NCBI RefSeq assembly: GCF_039522585.1
Contig: NZ_BAAADR010000004.1
Origin: Bisbaumannia salifodinae
GTDB lineage: Bacteria > Pseudomonadota > Gammaproteobacteria > Pseudomonadales > Halomonadaceae
Reading direction: 5' to 3' (one strand)
Length of the DNA: 64,000 bases
The notes below the pieces were generated by a model, which saw only the letters and a list, made by a program, of their open reading frames with translations, did not search any database and had not been told where the DNA came from. Within the stretch, counting starts at the first letter, position 1. Every line of letters starts with the position of its first letter. Both the position numbers and the translations under genes were made by a program. Shown piece after piece: positions 17,316-26,269 of the stretch.

Positions 17316-18425
17316 ATGAACGAGACATCCGACGACTCATCCCTTCGCTTCGCTTCCGATGAGGCGAAATGGGCCGCGGTACTGACCCGCGCCGCCGCCG
17401 CGGACGATGCCTTCGTCTATGCCGTGCGCACCACCGGGATCTATTGTCGCCCCACCTGCCCATCTCGCCGTCCGCGCCGTGAAAATGCCGAGTTCCATGC
17501 CGATGCGGCCGCCGCCGAGGAGGCGGGGTACCGGCCCTGTCAGCGTTGTCGTCCCCAGGACGCCTCCTTGCCCCAGCGGCACGCCCAGAGCGTCGCCAGG
17601 GCCTGCCGTCTTATCGAACACGGCGAAGCGCTGCCATCACTCGACGAACTGGCACGGGTGGCGGGGCTGAGTCGTTTCCACTTCCATCGTGTCTTCAAGT
17701 CGGTCACCGGACTCACGCCCAGGGCCTACGCGGCCGCTTGCCGGGCGGATCGTGTGCGCCAGGCACTGACGCAGCAAGAGACGGTCACCGACGCGATCTA
17801 TGAGGCGGGTTTCAATTCCAGCGGGCGCTTCTATGCCGGTGCCGAACGCATGCTGGGCATGACACCCAAGCGTTATCGCGAGGGAGGGAAGGGCATGGAG
17901 ATTCAGTTCGCCCTGGGAGAATGCTCGTTGGGCACGATACTGGTGGCGACCAGCGAAAAGGGCATCTGTGCCATTTCCCTGGGGAGCGATCCGGAGCAGC
18001 TGTTGCAGGCGTTCCAGGAGCAGTTCGCCAACGCCAACCTGATCCCCGGGGGCAAGCGCTTCGACGCTTGGGTGGCCAAGGTGGTGGCGTTCGTCGAGGC
18101 GCCGGGTGTCGGATTGTCACTGCCGCTGGACATTCGTGGTACCGCCTTTCAGCAGCGCGTCTGGCAGGCGCTGACCGAGATTCCCGTCGGTAGCACGATC
18201 AGCTATGCGGAGTTGGCGGAGCGGATCGGCTCTCCCAAGGCGGTTCGTGCCGTGGCGAGGGCCTGCGCCTCCAACCCCCTCGCGCTTGCCATTCCCTGCC
18301 ACCGGGTCGTGCGCAGCGACGGGGCGCTCTCCGGCTACCGTTGGGGCGTGGAGAGAAAGCGCACCCTGCTCGAGCGCGAGGCGGCACGAGCAGGGGGCGC
18401 CAGGCGGGCGAGGGAAGACGAATGA
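17316..18425 (+). CDS. ada: Bifunctional DNA repair methyltransferase and regulator Ada
   Basis: A 369-residue protein (E. coli Ada is 354). The N-terminal zinc domain has the four cysteines Cys44, Cys48, Cys75 and Cys78 (GIYCRPTC, YRPCQRC); the first is the methylphosphotriester acceptor. A central AraC-type helix-turn-helix follows (SLDELARVAGLSRFHFHRVF). The C-terminal O6-methylguanine methyltransferase has the catalytic motif PCHRV. It removes methyl groups from DNA and, once methylated, activates the adaptive response. The start at 17316 follows AGGAG. It ends at a terminator shared with the convergent chemoreceptor gene. Confidence 0.95.
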   Translation: MNETSDDSSLRFASDEAKWAAVLTRAAAADDAFVYAVRTTGIYCRPTCPSRRPRRENAEFHADAAAAEEAGYRPCQRCRPQDASLPQRHAQSVARACRLIEHGEALPSLDELARVAGLSRFHFHRVFKSVTGLTPRAYAAACRADRVRQALTQQETVTDAIYEAGFNSSGRFYAGAERMLGMTPKRYREGGKGMEIQFALGECSLGTILVATSEKGICAISLGSDPEQLLQAFQEQFANANLIPGGKRFDAWVAKVVAFVEAPGVGLSLPLDIRGTAFQQRVWQALTEIPVGSTISYAELAERIGSPKAVRAVARACASNPLALAIPCHRVVRSDGALSGYRWGVERKRTLLEREAARAGGARRAREDE

Positions 18426-18446
18426 GGAGGCGCCATCGCTAGATAG

Positions 18447-18486
18447 GATCGAAGGCGAGCGACCTCCATGTCGCCGCCTTCGATCC
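18447..18486. terminator. Hairpin terminator between ada and chemoreceptor
   Basis: A 12-bp perfect stem (GGATCGAAGGCG / CGCCTTCGATCC) with a 16-nt loop that itself contains GCGAC/GTCGC, lying between convergent genes. Confidence 0.7.
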
Positions 18487-18504
18487 TTCGTCGGCCTCGT
18501 AGGA

Positions 18505-20391
18505 CTACGCCAGCGCCGGAAGCCGTTGGTTTTCCCGTGGTTCGTCCTTGAGCGTGAAGCTGCCGACCAGTTCCGCGAGGCGGTCGGCTTGTTCGCGCAG
18601 TTGGTCGGCGGCGGAGGTGGATTCCTCCGCCAGCGAGGCGTTCTGCTGGGTCATGCGGTCGAGTTCGGCCACGGCGATATTGACCTGGCCGATGCCATCG
18701 CTCTGCTCGGTGGTGGCATGGCTGATCTCGCCCAGCATGCCCGCCACGCGGTTCACCACCTCGACCAGGTCGTGCATGGCGCTGCCGGCGTCGCGCACCA
18801 GCCGGGTGCCGCCCCGGACCTTCTCGCCGGAGGCGTCGATCAGGCCGCGGATATCCCGTGAGGCCTGGGCGCTGCGGGTGGCCAGCTGGCGAACCTCGTT
18901 CGCCACCACGGCGAAGCCCTTGCCGCTTTCGCCGGCGCGGGCCGCTTCCACCGAGGCGTTGAGCGCCAGCAGGTTGGTCTGGAAGGCGATGTCGTCCATG
19001 ACCTTGATGATGTCGCCGATCCGTTCGGAGGCGTGCTGGATCTCGCCCATGGTGGTCACCACCCGAGAGACGGTGTCGCCGGTGCCCTGGGCCAGCTCGG
19101 CGGCGGATTGCGAGAGCCGGTTGGCTTCGCCGGATGAGGCCGAGGTGTTTTCCACCGTGCCGGTGATTTGCTCCATCGAGGCCGAGGTCTGCTGCAGGCT
19201 GGAGGCCGCCTGGTCGGTGCGTCGCGCCATGTCCCGGCCGCCGCTGGCGATCTCCTGGGCGGCGTGGCGCACGGCGTCGCTGCTGCTCCTGACCCGGGCT
19301 AGCACGTCATGCATCTTGTCGGCGAAGGCGTTGAACTGAATGGCGAGTTCGCTCGCTTCGTCCCGGCCCTGCACGGGGAGGCGCAGGGTCAGGTCGCCAT
19401 CGCCGGCGGCGATCTCGCGCAGGGTCTCCGCGGTGCGTCGAATGGGGCGGAACAGGGTGCGCAGCAGCAGGGCCAGGCTCGCCAGGCTCGCCAGCATGAC
19501 CACGGCCACGATCAGGATGACCAGCAGCACCGCCCGGTTGAGGTCGGCGAACAGTTCGCTGCGCGGTATCTGGGCGAAGACGACCCAGTCGGTGCCGGGC
19601 ACTTCGATGGCCGCGACCAGCTGTTCGGCGCCGTGCTCGTCGGTGAGGGTGGCGTCGCGATAGCCCGACCCCGCCAGCAGCTCGGCGGCCTGGGTTTCCC
19701 AGCCGGGCAGCTCCGCCACCGGCCGACCGGCCATGGCGGCGCCGTCGGGGTGCACGCTGATCCGGCCGTCCCGGTTCGCCAGGAACACCATGCCGGACTC
19801 GCCGAGCCGGTAGTCGCTGATCGTCTCGGCCATGGCGTCCAGGGCATAGCCGACCCCGGCGATCCCCACGCGCTCGCCGTCCAGTTCGATCACGTGGTTG
19901 ATAAAGACCTTCAGCTCGCCGCCTTCGGAATCGATATCCAGGGTGTACTCGGGGGCGTCGGCCCCCTCGACCAGGCGATAGAACCAGGCGTCCTGTTCCC
20001 GGTTCAGGGTGCGGGCGATGCCCTCGGCCGTGTAGTAGTTGCCGCTGAGCGCCGACACATAGAAGACGGTGTTGGCCCCGGTGCGTTGCTGCAGCCGTTC
20101 GAGGTGAGCCACGGCGCGTTCGCCTTCCGCCCGCGACTCGCCCCGGGCCAGCCACTCCTGCAGATAGCCGTTATCGGCCAGGCCCCGGGCCGTGGTGATC
20201 GGCCCGGTCAGGGTGGCGTCGATGTCGTTGCGAATGCTTTCGAGGGTGGCCGGCAGTTCGGCGCCGGTGACCCGGTCGGTGATCAGGTCGCTGAACAGAT
20301 GATACTGAATGGCCGTCACCCCGCCGACGATCAGGATCATGCTCAGGCTGATGCCGATCAGCAGTTTCTTGGCAATCGTCAGGTGCTTCAT
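18505..20391 (-). CDS. Methyl-accepting chemotaxis protein, dCache-type sensor
   Basis: A 628-residue chemoreceptor. TM1 is near residues 10-28 (LLIGISLSMILIVGGV), a large periplasmic dCache_1-type sensor covers about 30-285 (FYVSALSGNYYTAEGI, GVGYALDAMAETISDYRLGE), and TM2 is near 290-312. A HAMP domain (LFRPIRRTAETLREIAAGDG) leads to the signalling hairpin, whose tip EAARAGESGKGFAVVANEVR is the canonical CheA/CheW contact. It senses a small periplasmic ligand, often an amino or organic acid, and controls swimming. No che genes are adjacent. C-terminal NWETF-like pentapeptide is absent. Confidence 0.93.
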   Translation of the reverse strand: MKHLTIAKKLLIGISLSMILIVGGVTAIQYHLFSDLITDRVTGAELPATLESIRNDIDATLTGPITTARGLADNGYLQEWLARGESRAEGERAVAHLERLQQRTGANTVFYVSALSGNYYTAEGIARTLNREQDAWFYRLVEGADAPEYTLDIDSEGGELKVFINHVIELDGERVGIAGVGYALDAMAETISDYRLGESGMVFLANRDGRISVHPDGAAMAGRPVAELPGWETQAAELLAGSGYRDATLTDEHGAEQLVAAIEVPGTDWVVFAQIPRSELFADLNRAVLLVILIVAVVMLASLASLALLLRTLFRPIRRTAETLREIAAGDGDLTLRLPVQGRDEASELAIQFNAFADKMHDVLARVRSSSDAVRHAAQEIASGGRDMARRTDQAASSLQQTSASMEQITGTVENTSASSGEANRLSQSAAELAQGTGDTVSRVVTTMGEIQHASERIGDIIKVMDDIAFQTNLLALNASVEAARAGESGKGFAVVANEVRQLATRSAQASRDIRGLIDASGEKVRGGTRLVRDAGSAMHDLVEVVNRVAGMLGEISHATTEQSDGIGQVNIAVAELDRMTQQNASLAEESTSAADQLREQADRLAELVGSFTLKDEPRENQRLPALA

Positions 20392-20509
20392 TGTTATTCC
20401 CCTGGCTGGCGCACCCTCAGGGCGGATGCGCTTGTATTGACCGATTGGTCAATACGCTATCGGCGGGTCAGGGGAAAACTGTAGGCATCGCCCGGCTGGC
20501 TTAGGGGGC

Positions 20510-20848
20510 TCACCCGAAAAGCATCACCACGGCGCCATAGGCGGCCACGCCCGCCGCCACCGGCCAGCCCAGGGTGCGCTTGACCCACCACACGGCCAGG
20601 GTCGCCAGTACGCCGATGGCGGTGGCGATCCAGGACAGCAGGCCCGGGGTCACCGGCATCAGCGAGACCCCGAAGACGGCGGCGATCATCACCGGGCCGA
20701 GCAGGCTCAGCCACTGGGGCATGGCCTCCAGGCCGTCGTCGTCACCGAGGCGCTCGAGGCGGCGCCGCATCCACAGCAGCGGCAGCACACGCATCAGCAG
20801 GGTGCCGAGTGCCGAGGCGAGGACGGCGATCCACAGGGCGCTACTCAT
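20510..20848 (-). CDS. azlD: AzlD-family branched-chain amino acid exporter small subunit
   Basis: A 112-residue membrane protein with four hydrophobic segments. The pattern RVLPLLWMRRRL near the N-terminus and the internal GPVMIAAVFGVSL are typical of AzlD. AzlC and AzlD together export branched-chain amino acids or analogues such as azaleucine. Its start overlaps the end of azlC by 8 bp and it is last in the operon regulator-azlC-azlD. No terminator hairpin was seen after it. Confidence 0.88.
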   Translation of the reverse strand: MSSALWIAVLASALGTLLMRVLPLLWMRRRLERLGDDDGLEAMPQWLSLLGPVMIAAVFGVSLMPVTPGLLSWIATAIGVLATLAVWWVKRTLGWPVAAGVAAYGAVVMLFG

Positions 20849-21587
20849 GGCGGTCTCCTTGCGCGTGTGCTGCTTGCTTGGCGGGGCCGAACTTGACGAC
20901 CTGGAAGCACAGGGCGCCGCAGGCGGCGGCGAGAGGAATCGCCAGGTTGGTGAAGCCCAGGATCGTCAACGCCAGGGCGACCAGGACGGTCAGGCCCAGG
21001 GCCAGGCTCCAGCGCCGCGAGGTGAAGCGGGGCGCCACCAGTACCAGGAAGAGGGCGGGCAGGGCGAAGGGCAGGATCTCGCCCATCAGCGCCCAGCGGG
21101 CGACCAGCTCGCCGCCGGCCAGGGCCCCCAGGGCCGTGCCGCCGATCCAGCTCGCCCAGGCCAGCAGGGCGGCGCCGCCGAACCAGCCGAGGCGCTGGGC
21201 GGCCGGCAGCTGGGGCAGGCGGGCGTGGGCCAGGGCGAAGACCTGATCGGTGAGGCCGTGCATCAGCCAGGGCCAGGCGCGGCTGGGCGTCAGCCAGGGG
21301 GCCAGGTTGGGGGCGTAGACCACATGGCGCAGGTTGATCAGCAGCGTCATGACCACCACCAGCCACAGCGGCGCCCCGGCGGCGACCATGCCGACGAACA
21401 GGAACTGGGAGGCGCCGGCATAGACCAGGGTGGAGATCACCACGGCCTCCCAGGGGGTGAAGCCGGCCTGGGTGGCGATCAGCCCGAAGGAGATGGCCAC
21501 CGGCACATAGCCGCCGAGCAGGGGAATGGCCTCGCGCATGCCGGTCAGCCAGGGGCGGCCGGGTGAGGTCGTGGCGTCCAGGCTCAT
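20841..21587 (-). CDS. azlC: AzlC-family branched-chain amino acid exporter large subunit
   Basis: About 248 residues with seven or eight hydrophobic segments. AzlC landmarks are ISFGLIATQAGFTPWEAVVI, STLVYAGASQFLFVGM and NLRHVVYAPNLAPWL. The start at 21587 overlaps the regulator stop as ATGA with AGGAGA upstream; the longer frame to 22172 runs through the regulator and is an artefact. It works with the AzlD subunit encoded 3'. Control by the upstream Xre-cupin regulator is likely, as in other azl operons. Confidence 0.9.
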   Translation of the reverse strand: MSLDATTSPGRPWLTGMREAIPLLGGYVPVAISFGLIATQAGFTPWEAVVISTLVYAGASQFLFVGMVAAGAPLWLVVVMTLLINLRHVVYAPNLAPWLTPSRAWPWLMHGLTDQVFALAHARLPQLPAAQRLGWFGGAALLAWASWIGGTALGALAGGELVARWALMGEILPFALPALFLVLVAPRFTSRRWSLALGLTVLVALALTILGFTNLAIPLAAACGALCFQVVKFGPAKQAAHAQGDRHE

Positions 21588-22111
21588 CGGCTGGTCTCCT
21601 CGTGATAGACGACGCTTAGCAGCAGTGTGGCCCAGGCGTCGCCGGTGCGATAAAGATGCGGGCGGTCGGCGGCGAAGGTCAGGCTGTCGCCGGCCGAGAG
21701 GTGCCGGGTGTCGCCCTCCGGGCCGGCCTCCAGGTGGCCGCTGATCAGGGTCAGGGATTCCCGGGCGCCGGGGGTGTGGGGCTCGGCGAGGCGCGTGGTA
21801 TGCGGCGCGCAGCGCATCCAGTAGGCGTCGACCTGGGGGCGGTCCTTGCCCTGGTCGAGCAGCCGCACCTCCACGCCATCCTCGCCCAGGGGCACGGCGA
21901 TGGGGGCGACCAGGGTGCCGAAGGGCACCTTGAGCTGCACCGCCAGGCGCCAGATGGTGTCCAGGGTGGGGTTGCCGTTGCCCTGCTCGAGGCGCGACAG
22001 GTTCGACTTGGCGATGCCGGCGGCGGCGGCCAGCTGCGACAGCGACCAGCCCTGCGCCTGGCGCAGGGACTGCAGGTGTTGGCCCAGGGTGCCGAGGGCG
22101 AGCTTGTCCAT
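21584..22111 (-). CDS. Xre-family regulator with C-terminal cupin domain
   Basis: A 175-residue regulator. Residues 8-62 form an Xre helix-turn-helix (LRQAQGWSLSQLAAAAGIAK, SNLSRLEQGNGNPTLDTIW). Residues 90-170 form a cupin-2 sensor fold (LISGHLEAGPEGDTRHLSAG, DSLTFAADRPHLYR). It is first in the operon with azlC and azlD, an arrangement commonly seen for cupin regulators of amino acid exporters, so it probably represses or activates this exporter in response to a small ligand. An inverted repeat lies about 30-50 bp upstream of its start. Confidence 0.88.
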   Translation of the reverse strand: MDKLALGTLGQHLQSLRQAQGWSLSQLAAAAGIAKSNLSRLEQGNGNPTLDTIWRLAVQLKVPFGTLVAPIAVPLGEDGVEVRLLDQGKDRPQVDAYWMRCAPHTTRLAEPHTPGARESLTLISGHLEAGPEGDTRHLSAGDSLTFAADRPHLYRTGDAWATLLLSVVYHEETSR

Positions 22112-22139
22112 GACGAGGGTCTCGGTTGTTCCTTTTAAT

Positions 22140-22159
22140 GAACGTTCTATATAGGGAAC
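22140..22159. promoter_or_regulatory. Candidate operator before the Xre-cupin regulator
   Basis: Overlapping dyads GAACGTTC (22140-22147) and GTTC-N8-GAAC (22144-22159) form an AT-richer patch 29-48 bp upstream of the regulator start. This is where an autoregulatory operator would be expected. No binding evidence is available. Confidence 0.45.
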
Positions 22160-22290
22160 ATGAGCCTGTCAAGTCAGTCGGTCAAGTCGGCCAGTCGAGA
22201 TGGTCAGGCGGGGCGGCCCGGCCAGACGCCATCGACGGCCGCCGTTATCGGGGCCGGAAGGGATCGCGCTTCGGGGGAGGGGGGAGTAGA

Positions 22291-22313
22291 GGCGGGGCCG
22301 TGGTGGCCCCGCC
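22291..22313 (-). terminator. Terminator-like hairpin after secreted protein gene
   Basis: A 9-bp stem (GGCGGGGCC / GGCCCCGCC) with a 5-nt loop, about 9-31 bp beyond the stop of the minus-strand secreted protein gene. It has no U-tract on that strand. Confidence 0.45.
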
Positions 22314-22321
22314 GACAGGGC

Positions 22322-22738
22322 TTACTGGGCGGTGATCACGGTCATTACCAGGTCGCCATCCAGGCGGATGGGGCCATCTTCCGAGGCGCCCAGGGTGTAT
22401 TCGAAGATGCCGGTCTGCATGCCGCCCTCTTCGCCGTGGATCATCAGCATCAGATGATCGCCGGCCATGACTTCCTCGGTGAGGATGGCGGTCACGTCCT
22501 GGTTCTCGCCCTCCTTGAGGGGGGCGTGGCCGACCACTGGGCCGGGGGCGCGGCTCTCGTCGGTGCGGTGCACGACCAGCCAGCCGTTGCGGTCCGTCAT
22601 GACCTTTTCCGCCGAGACCGTGCCGCCGGCGACGGACTGGTCATCGGCCCAGACCTCCGGGTGCATCTCGGCCTGGGCCAGGGTGGCCCCGGTGAGCAGG
22701 GCGGCGGATACGACGGCGCTTGTCACGAGCTTCATCAT
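22322..22738 (-). CDS. Conserved secreted protein of unknown function
   Basis: A 138-residue protein with a clear signal peptide (MMKLVTSAVVSAALLTGATL, cleavage after AQA). The mature part is a single beta-rich domain with the pattern VWADDQSVAGGTVSAEKVMT, WLVVHRTDES, GHAPLKEGENQDVTAILTEE and MLMIHGEEGG. It resembles a domain seen mostly in haloarchaeal and halophile surface proteins (DUF7282-like), but this is from memory and not verified. AAGGAGAG is well placed before the ATG at 22738. It is expected to be soluble or envelope-associated in the periplasm. No neighbour suggests a function. Confidence 0.7.
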   Translation of the reverse strand: MMKLVTSAVVSAALLTGATLAQAEMHPEVWADDQSVAGGTVSAEKVMTDRNGWLVVHRTDESRAPGPVVGHAPLKEGENQDVTAILTEEVMAGDHLMLMIHGEEGGMQTGIFEYTLGASEDGPIRLDGDLVMTVITAQ

Positions 22739-22855
22739 GGTTCTCTCCTTGATCTCTGGGCATGACCCATCGCGAAGGTGGCGAATGATGGGCCCATCCC
22801 TGGTTACGCGGAGAGACGGCGAGCGGATGCAGGCGGGAGAAAAAAATCGCGTCGC

Positions 22856-23770
22856 CTAGTGGGGCTCGATGGCGGTGGCCTGCCAGACGCGGCTGAGGCT
22901 GGGGCCGCCGTCGTCGATATCGGCGCAGGTATCGAGGCGCAGGACCTCGCGGGTCTCGCAGGTGACGCTTAGCTCGTCGCCCTCCCGATCGCGGCGCCTC
23001 AGGATGACCCGGGCCCGCTCGGTCCGCTCCTCGACGCCGACCACCTCCAGCTCGGTGGCGGGCTCGCCGCGCTCCGCCAGCCACTCCAGCGCCGCCACCT
23101 GGGCGCACTGCTCCAGCGGACTGAGCCGCGAGTCGCCCCGGTAGCAGGGCAGGTAGGGGCGTCCCGCGGCCTCGCTCTCGAGCAGCGGGATGACGTCGTC
23201 GGGGGGGATGCGCCCGTACTTGCGCAGGGCGGGAAAGACCAGGGCACTGGCGGCCAGGCGGCAGCCGCCCAGGTGGGTGCTCTCCCAGACCTCGAAGGGC
23301 AGGTCGGGGCGGGCCTCGACGGCCGCGGCCAGGGCCTTGTAGGCAGCATAGCCGAACTTGGCGCAGCACTTGTCCTTCTTGCCGTGGGTGCAACACAGCA
23401 GCAGCGGCGCCGTGGGGGCCGGCCGCTCCCAGGCCGCCAGGTCGGCGTCGCGCTCGAAGGCCTCGAGAAACGCCGGGAGTTCGTCGCGGGGCACCGCGAA
23501 ATCCCGATTCTCGGGCATCAGGTAGAGGCGGTGGGACTCCTCGGGTTGGTCGCGGCGATGGATCAGGTTGACCCGCCGGCCGCCCTCGGCCAGGGCGTCG
23601 AGGCGGGCCAGCAGGGCCTCGCTCATGCCACCGGCCCGGCGCAGGTTGCGTCCCCAGTGGCGGCGCGGCCAGCTCAGCAGCAGGTTGCGCTCGGCATGGA
23701 CGCCGCTACCGGCCAGGGGATCGCCCTGGGCGGCGCTCTCCACGGCGCAGAATTGCTGGACCGCGCTCAT
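22856..23770 (-). CDS. Sucrase/ferredoxin-like (thioredoxin-like [2Fe-2S]) protein
   Basis: A 304-residue protein of the Suc_Fer-like family (PF06999), related to yeast Apd1/Aim32. The core CCTHGKKDKCCAKFG supplies C-x8-C pairs (Cys126/Cys135 or Cys127/Cys136), and STHLGGCRLAA supplies His166 and Cys170 where Apd1/Aim32 have H-x3-H. Such proteins bind a [2Fe-2S] cluster on a thioredoxin-like fold. It overlaps the FecE-type ATPase by 4 bp, so it is co-expressed with ferric siderophore import and could serve as the intracellular reductase for that system, in place of FhuF. This role is inference. Confidence 0.8.
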   Translation of the reverse strand: MSAVQQFCAVESAAQGDPLAGSGVHAERNLLLSWPRRHWGRNLRRAGGMSEALLARLDALAEGGRRVNLIHRRDQPEESHRLYLMPENRDFAVPRDELPAFLEAFERDADLAAWERPAPTAPLLLCCTHGKKDKCCAKFGYAAYKALAAAVEARPDLPFEVWESTHLGGCRLAASALVFPALRKYGRIPPDDVIPLLESEAAGRPYLPCYRGDSRLSPLEQCAQVAALEWLAERGEPATELEVVGVEERTERARVILRRRDREGDELSVTCETREVLRLDTCADIDDGGPSLSRVWQATAIEPH

Positions 23771-24606
23771 GCCGGGACCTCCTGGCGCGGGCCGGGCATC
23801 GCGGCGGCCCCCAGGGCCGGCACGCAGATCGGCCGGTCGGTGCTCGGGGCGCGCATTACCTCGGCGTCCAGGTCGAAGACCGCCTTGAGGTTGGCGGCGG
23901 TGAAGACCGCCTCCGGAGGGCCATGGTGCTCGATGCGGCCGTCGCGCATCATCACCAGCACATCGGCGTAGGCGGCGGCCAGGTTGAGGTCGTGGAGCAC
24001 CACCAGCAGGGTGCGGCCCCGCTCGTGGGCCAGGCGCACCAGCAGCTCCAGCAGGTCGACCTGGACCTTGAGGTCGAGGTAGGTGGTGGGCTCGTCGAGC
24101 AGGATCAGGTCGGTCTCCTGGGCCAGCACCATGGCGATCCAGCAGCGCTGGCGCTGGCCGCCGGAGAGGGCATCCACCGGGCGGCCGGCGAAATCGTCGA
24201 CCCGGGCGATGGCCATGGCCTCCTTGACCGCCCGCTCGTCCTCCGTCGACCACTGCCGCCATAGCCGCTGGTGGGGAAAGCGCCCCATGCCCACCAGCTC
24301 GCGCACCGTCATGCCCTCCGGGGCGGAGGGGCTCTGGGGCAGGATGCCCAGGCGGTGGGCGACCTCGCGGGTGCGGTAGCGGTGGATCTCCCGGCCGTCG
24401 AGGAGCACGCGGCCCCGCTCCGGGGTCAGGGTGCGGGCCAGGGTCTTGAGCAGGGTCGACTTGCCGCTGCCGTTGGGGCCCAGCAGCACCGTGACGCGAC
24501 CCTCCTCGACCCGGAAGTCGACGCCATCGAGGACCCGTCGGCCCTCGTAGCCGGCGGTCAGGGATTCACCCGCGAGGCGGGATTGGGCTGAGGGGGATGA
24601 CATCAT
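23767..24606 (-). CDS. Ferric siderophore ABC transporter ATPase, FecE/FepC-like
   Basis: A 279-residue ABC ATPase with Walker A GPNGSGKST, signature LSGGQRQR, Walker B LILLDEPTTYLD and switch histidine VVLHDLNLAAAYAD. The TYLD after Walker B and the NLAAAYAD block are typical of iron-siderophore ATPases. It is divergent from the exporter, binding protein and two-permease operon (24785-29286), which lacks an ATPase, so it presumably completes that transporter. A Fur-box-like site lies 35-54 bp upstream of its start. Confidence 0.9.
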   Translation of the reverse strand: MMSSPSAQSRLAGESLTAGYEGRRVLDGVDFRVEEGRVTVLLGPNGSGKSTLLKTLARTLTPERGRVLLDGREIHRYRTREVAHRLGILPQSPSAPEGMTVRELVGMGRFPHQRLWRQWSTEDERAVKEAMAIARVDDFAGRPVDALSGGQRQRCWIAMVLAQETDLILLDEPTTYLDLKVQVDLLELLVRLAHERGRTLLVVLHDLNLAAAYADVLVMMRDGRIEHHGPPEAVFTAANLKAVFDLDAEVMRAPSTDRPICVPALGAAAMPGPRQEVPA

Positions 24607-24640
24607 TGACTGGCCGTGCCTTGCGATCGAGGCGAGAAGT

Positions 24641-24660
24641 ATAAGGAATTCTCATTTACA
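24641..24660. promoter_or_regulatory. Fur box candidate in the divergent promoter region
   Basis: ATAAGGAATTCTCATTTACA: on the minus strand AAATGAGAATTCCTTAT, with GAATTC at its centre, matches Fur targets well. It lies between the FecE-like ATPase operon and the MFS exporter operon and could serve both. Confidence 0.65.
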
Positions 24661-24784
24661 ATGCGATGCTTCCTCGACCGCGCCGGCCCCGTGAGGTGCC
24701 CGTCATGTCGGCGGCCTGGCGGGCGTTGCCGCCCTCCCCGGGAGGCCCGGCCTGGCCGTTTACCAATATCGTCAAGGGAGTCCC

Positions 24785-26203
24785 ATGTCGTCCCGGGATC
24801 GCCGCACGCATCGCGTATTGCTAACCGTACTGCTGGGAACCTGTACCGTTAGCCTCAACAACAGTGCCCTGAACCTGGCGATTCCCGAGCTGATGCGGGT
24901 ATTCGACGCCGGCGCCACCCGGGTGGGCTGGGTGATGACCCTGTTTCTGGTGGCCATGGGCATGACCATGCCGCTGACCGGCTACCTTGCCGATCGCTGG
25001 GGTGATCGGCGCCTCTACCTGGCGGGGTCGTGGTTGTTCCTGGGTGCCTCCCTGGTCGGTGCGCTTGCCACGACCCTGAGCGGGGTGCTGATGGCGCGGG
25101 GGCTGCAGGGCGTGGCCGCGGGCCTGATGATTCCGCTGTCGCTGCCGCTGATCTTCGCGGTTTGCCCCGCCGAACGACGGGGGCGGGTAAGTGGCATTTG
25201 GGGCTTCGCCGTGATGATCGCACCGGCCGTGGGGCCGAGCCTGGGCGGGCTGCTGCTGGAGGTGAGTCGCTGGCAGGCCCTGTTCCTGATGAACCTGCCC
25301 GTTGCCGTCCTGGGGCTGTGGTGCGGCCATCGCCATCTCGAGGCGGGCGTCGCCGATCGCTCACGGCGCTTCGACCTGCGTGGCTTCCTGCTGGTGACCC
25401 TGGGCATGGGGCTGGTGCTGATCGCCCTGGGGGCCCTTGCCTCGCCGGCCGACCTGCTCGAGGCCTCGGGCTGGGTGCCGCTGCTTGGGGGCCTGCTGCT
25501 GCTCGGCGGCTTCGTGCGCCAGGCGCGTCGTGCGGCGTATCCGTTGCTCGATCTCGGCCTCTTCGCCATTCGCGCCTACCGCGCCAGCGTGCTGCTCGCT
25601 TGTGTCCAGGCCATCTCGGCCTTCGGTTGCCTGCTGCTGATCCCGATCTGGATGCAGCATGTCCAGGGGCATGATGCCCTGACCACCGGCCTGGTCTTCC
25701 TCCCCACCGCCCTGGTGGCGGCCATCTGTTCACCCTGGGCCGGACGCCTGGTGGATCGCCAGGCGTCTCGCCAGGTGGTGATTTTCGGCCTGCTGGTGAC
25801 GGTGGCCGCTTTGCTGGGGCTGGCCGCCCTGGGGGCCGAGGCCCCCTTGTGGCTGATCGTCGTGCTGATGGCGGCGCGCGGGGCGGGGATGGGCTTCGGC
25901 TACCTGCCGGTGACGGCGGTGGGCCTCAATGCCGTGCCCGACGCCCGCATCGCCCAAGCCTCGACCCTGAACAACCTGGGCCGGCGGCTCGCCTCGTCGC
26001 TGGGTGTGGTGCTGCTGGCCCTGCACCACGATCTGCGTGGCGTTCAGCATCTGGCCCAGGGCGCTTCCGCTGGCGAGGCGGCCCTGGGGGCGCTGAGCGA
26101 GGCCTTCGTCGCCCTGGCCTTGCTAGTACTGGTGGTCCTTCCCCTGGCCTGGTCCCTGGCGCCAAGCCGGGATCGGGGCGGGCCGGCGCCCGTGCCCTCG
26201 TGA
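24785..26203 (+). CDS. MFS transporter, DHA2 (EmrB/QacA-like) type
   Basis: A 472-residue major facilitator with about 12-14 helices. Motif A-like GYLADRWGDRRLYLAG follows TM2, and the antiporter motif C region is AVMIAPAVGPSLGGLL. Family members expel small molecules in exchange for protons. It opens the operon containing the siderophore binding protein and permeases, so export of the cognate siderophore, or of the stripped siderophore after uptake, is a reasonable inference (MFS exporters such as EntS or PvsC occupy similar positions). AAGGGAG precedes the ATG. The reader's caution: no synthetase genes are present. Confidence 0.87.
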   Translation: MSSRDRRTHRVLLTVLLGTCTVSLNNSALNLAIPELMRVFDAGATRVGWVMTLFLVAMGMTMPLTGYLADRWGDRRLYLAGSWLFLGASLVGALATTLSGVLMARGLQGVAAGLMIPLSLPLIFAVCPAERRGRVSGIWGFAVMIAPAVGPSLGGLLLEVSRWQALFLMNLPVAVLGLWCGHRHLEAGVADRSRRFDLRGFLLVTLGMGLVLIALGALASPADLLEASGWVPLLGGLLLLGGFVRQARRAAYPLLDLGLFAIRAYRASVLLACVQAISAFGCLLLIPIWMQHVQGHDALTTGLVFLPTALVAAICSPWAGRLVDRQASRQVVIFGLLVTVAALLGLAALGAEAPLWLIVVLMAARGAGMGFGYLPVTAVGLNAVPDARIAQASTLNNLGRRLASSLGVVLLALHHDLRGVQHLAQGASAGEAALGALSEAFVALALLVLVVLPLAWSLAPSRDRGGPAPVPS

Positions 26204-26269
26204 GGGGGACATGGAGCACGTGCGTTGTCGGCGCCGAACCTGTATAACGGGGCGCCGTATTTTCGAACA

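Noticed and set aside
20841..22172. Single 443-codon frame covering azlC and its regulator
   Set aside because: The upstream half is out of frame with the Xre-cupin gene; the ATG at 21587 with AGGAGA and an ATGA overlap is the proper azlC start.
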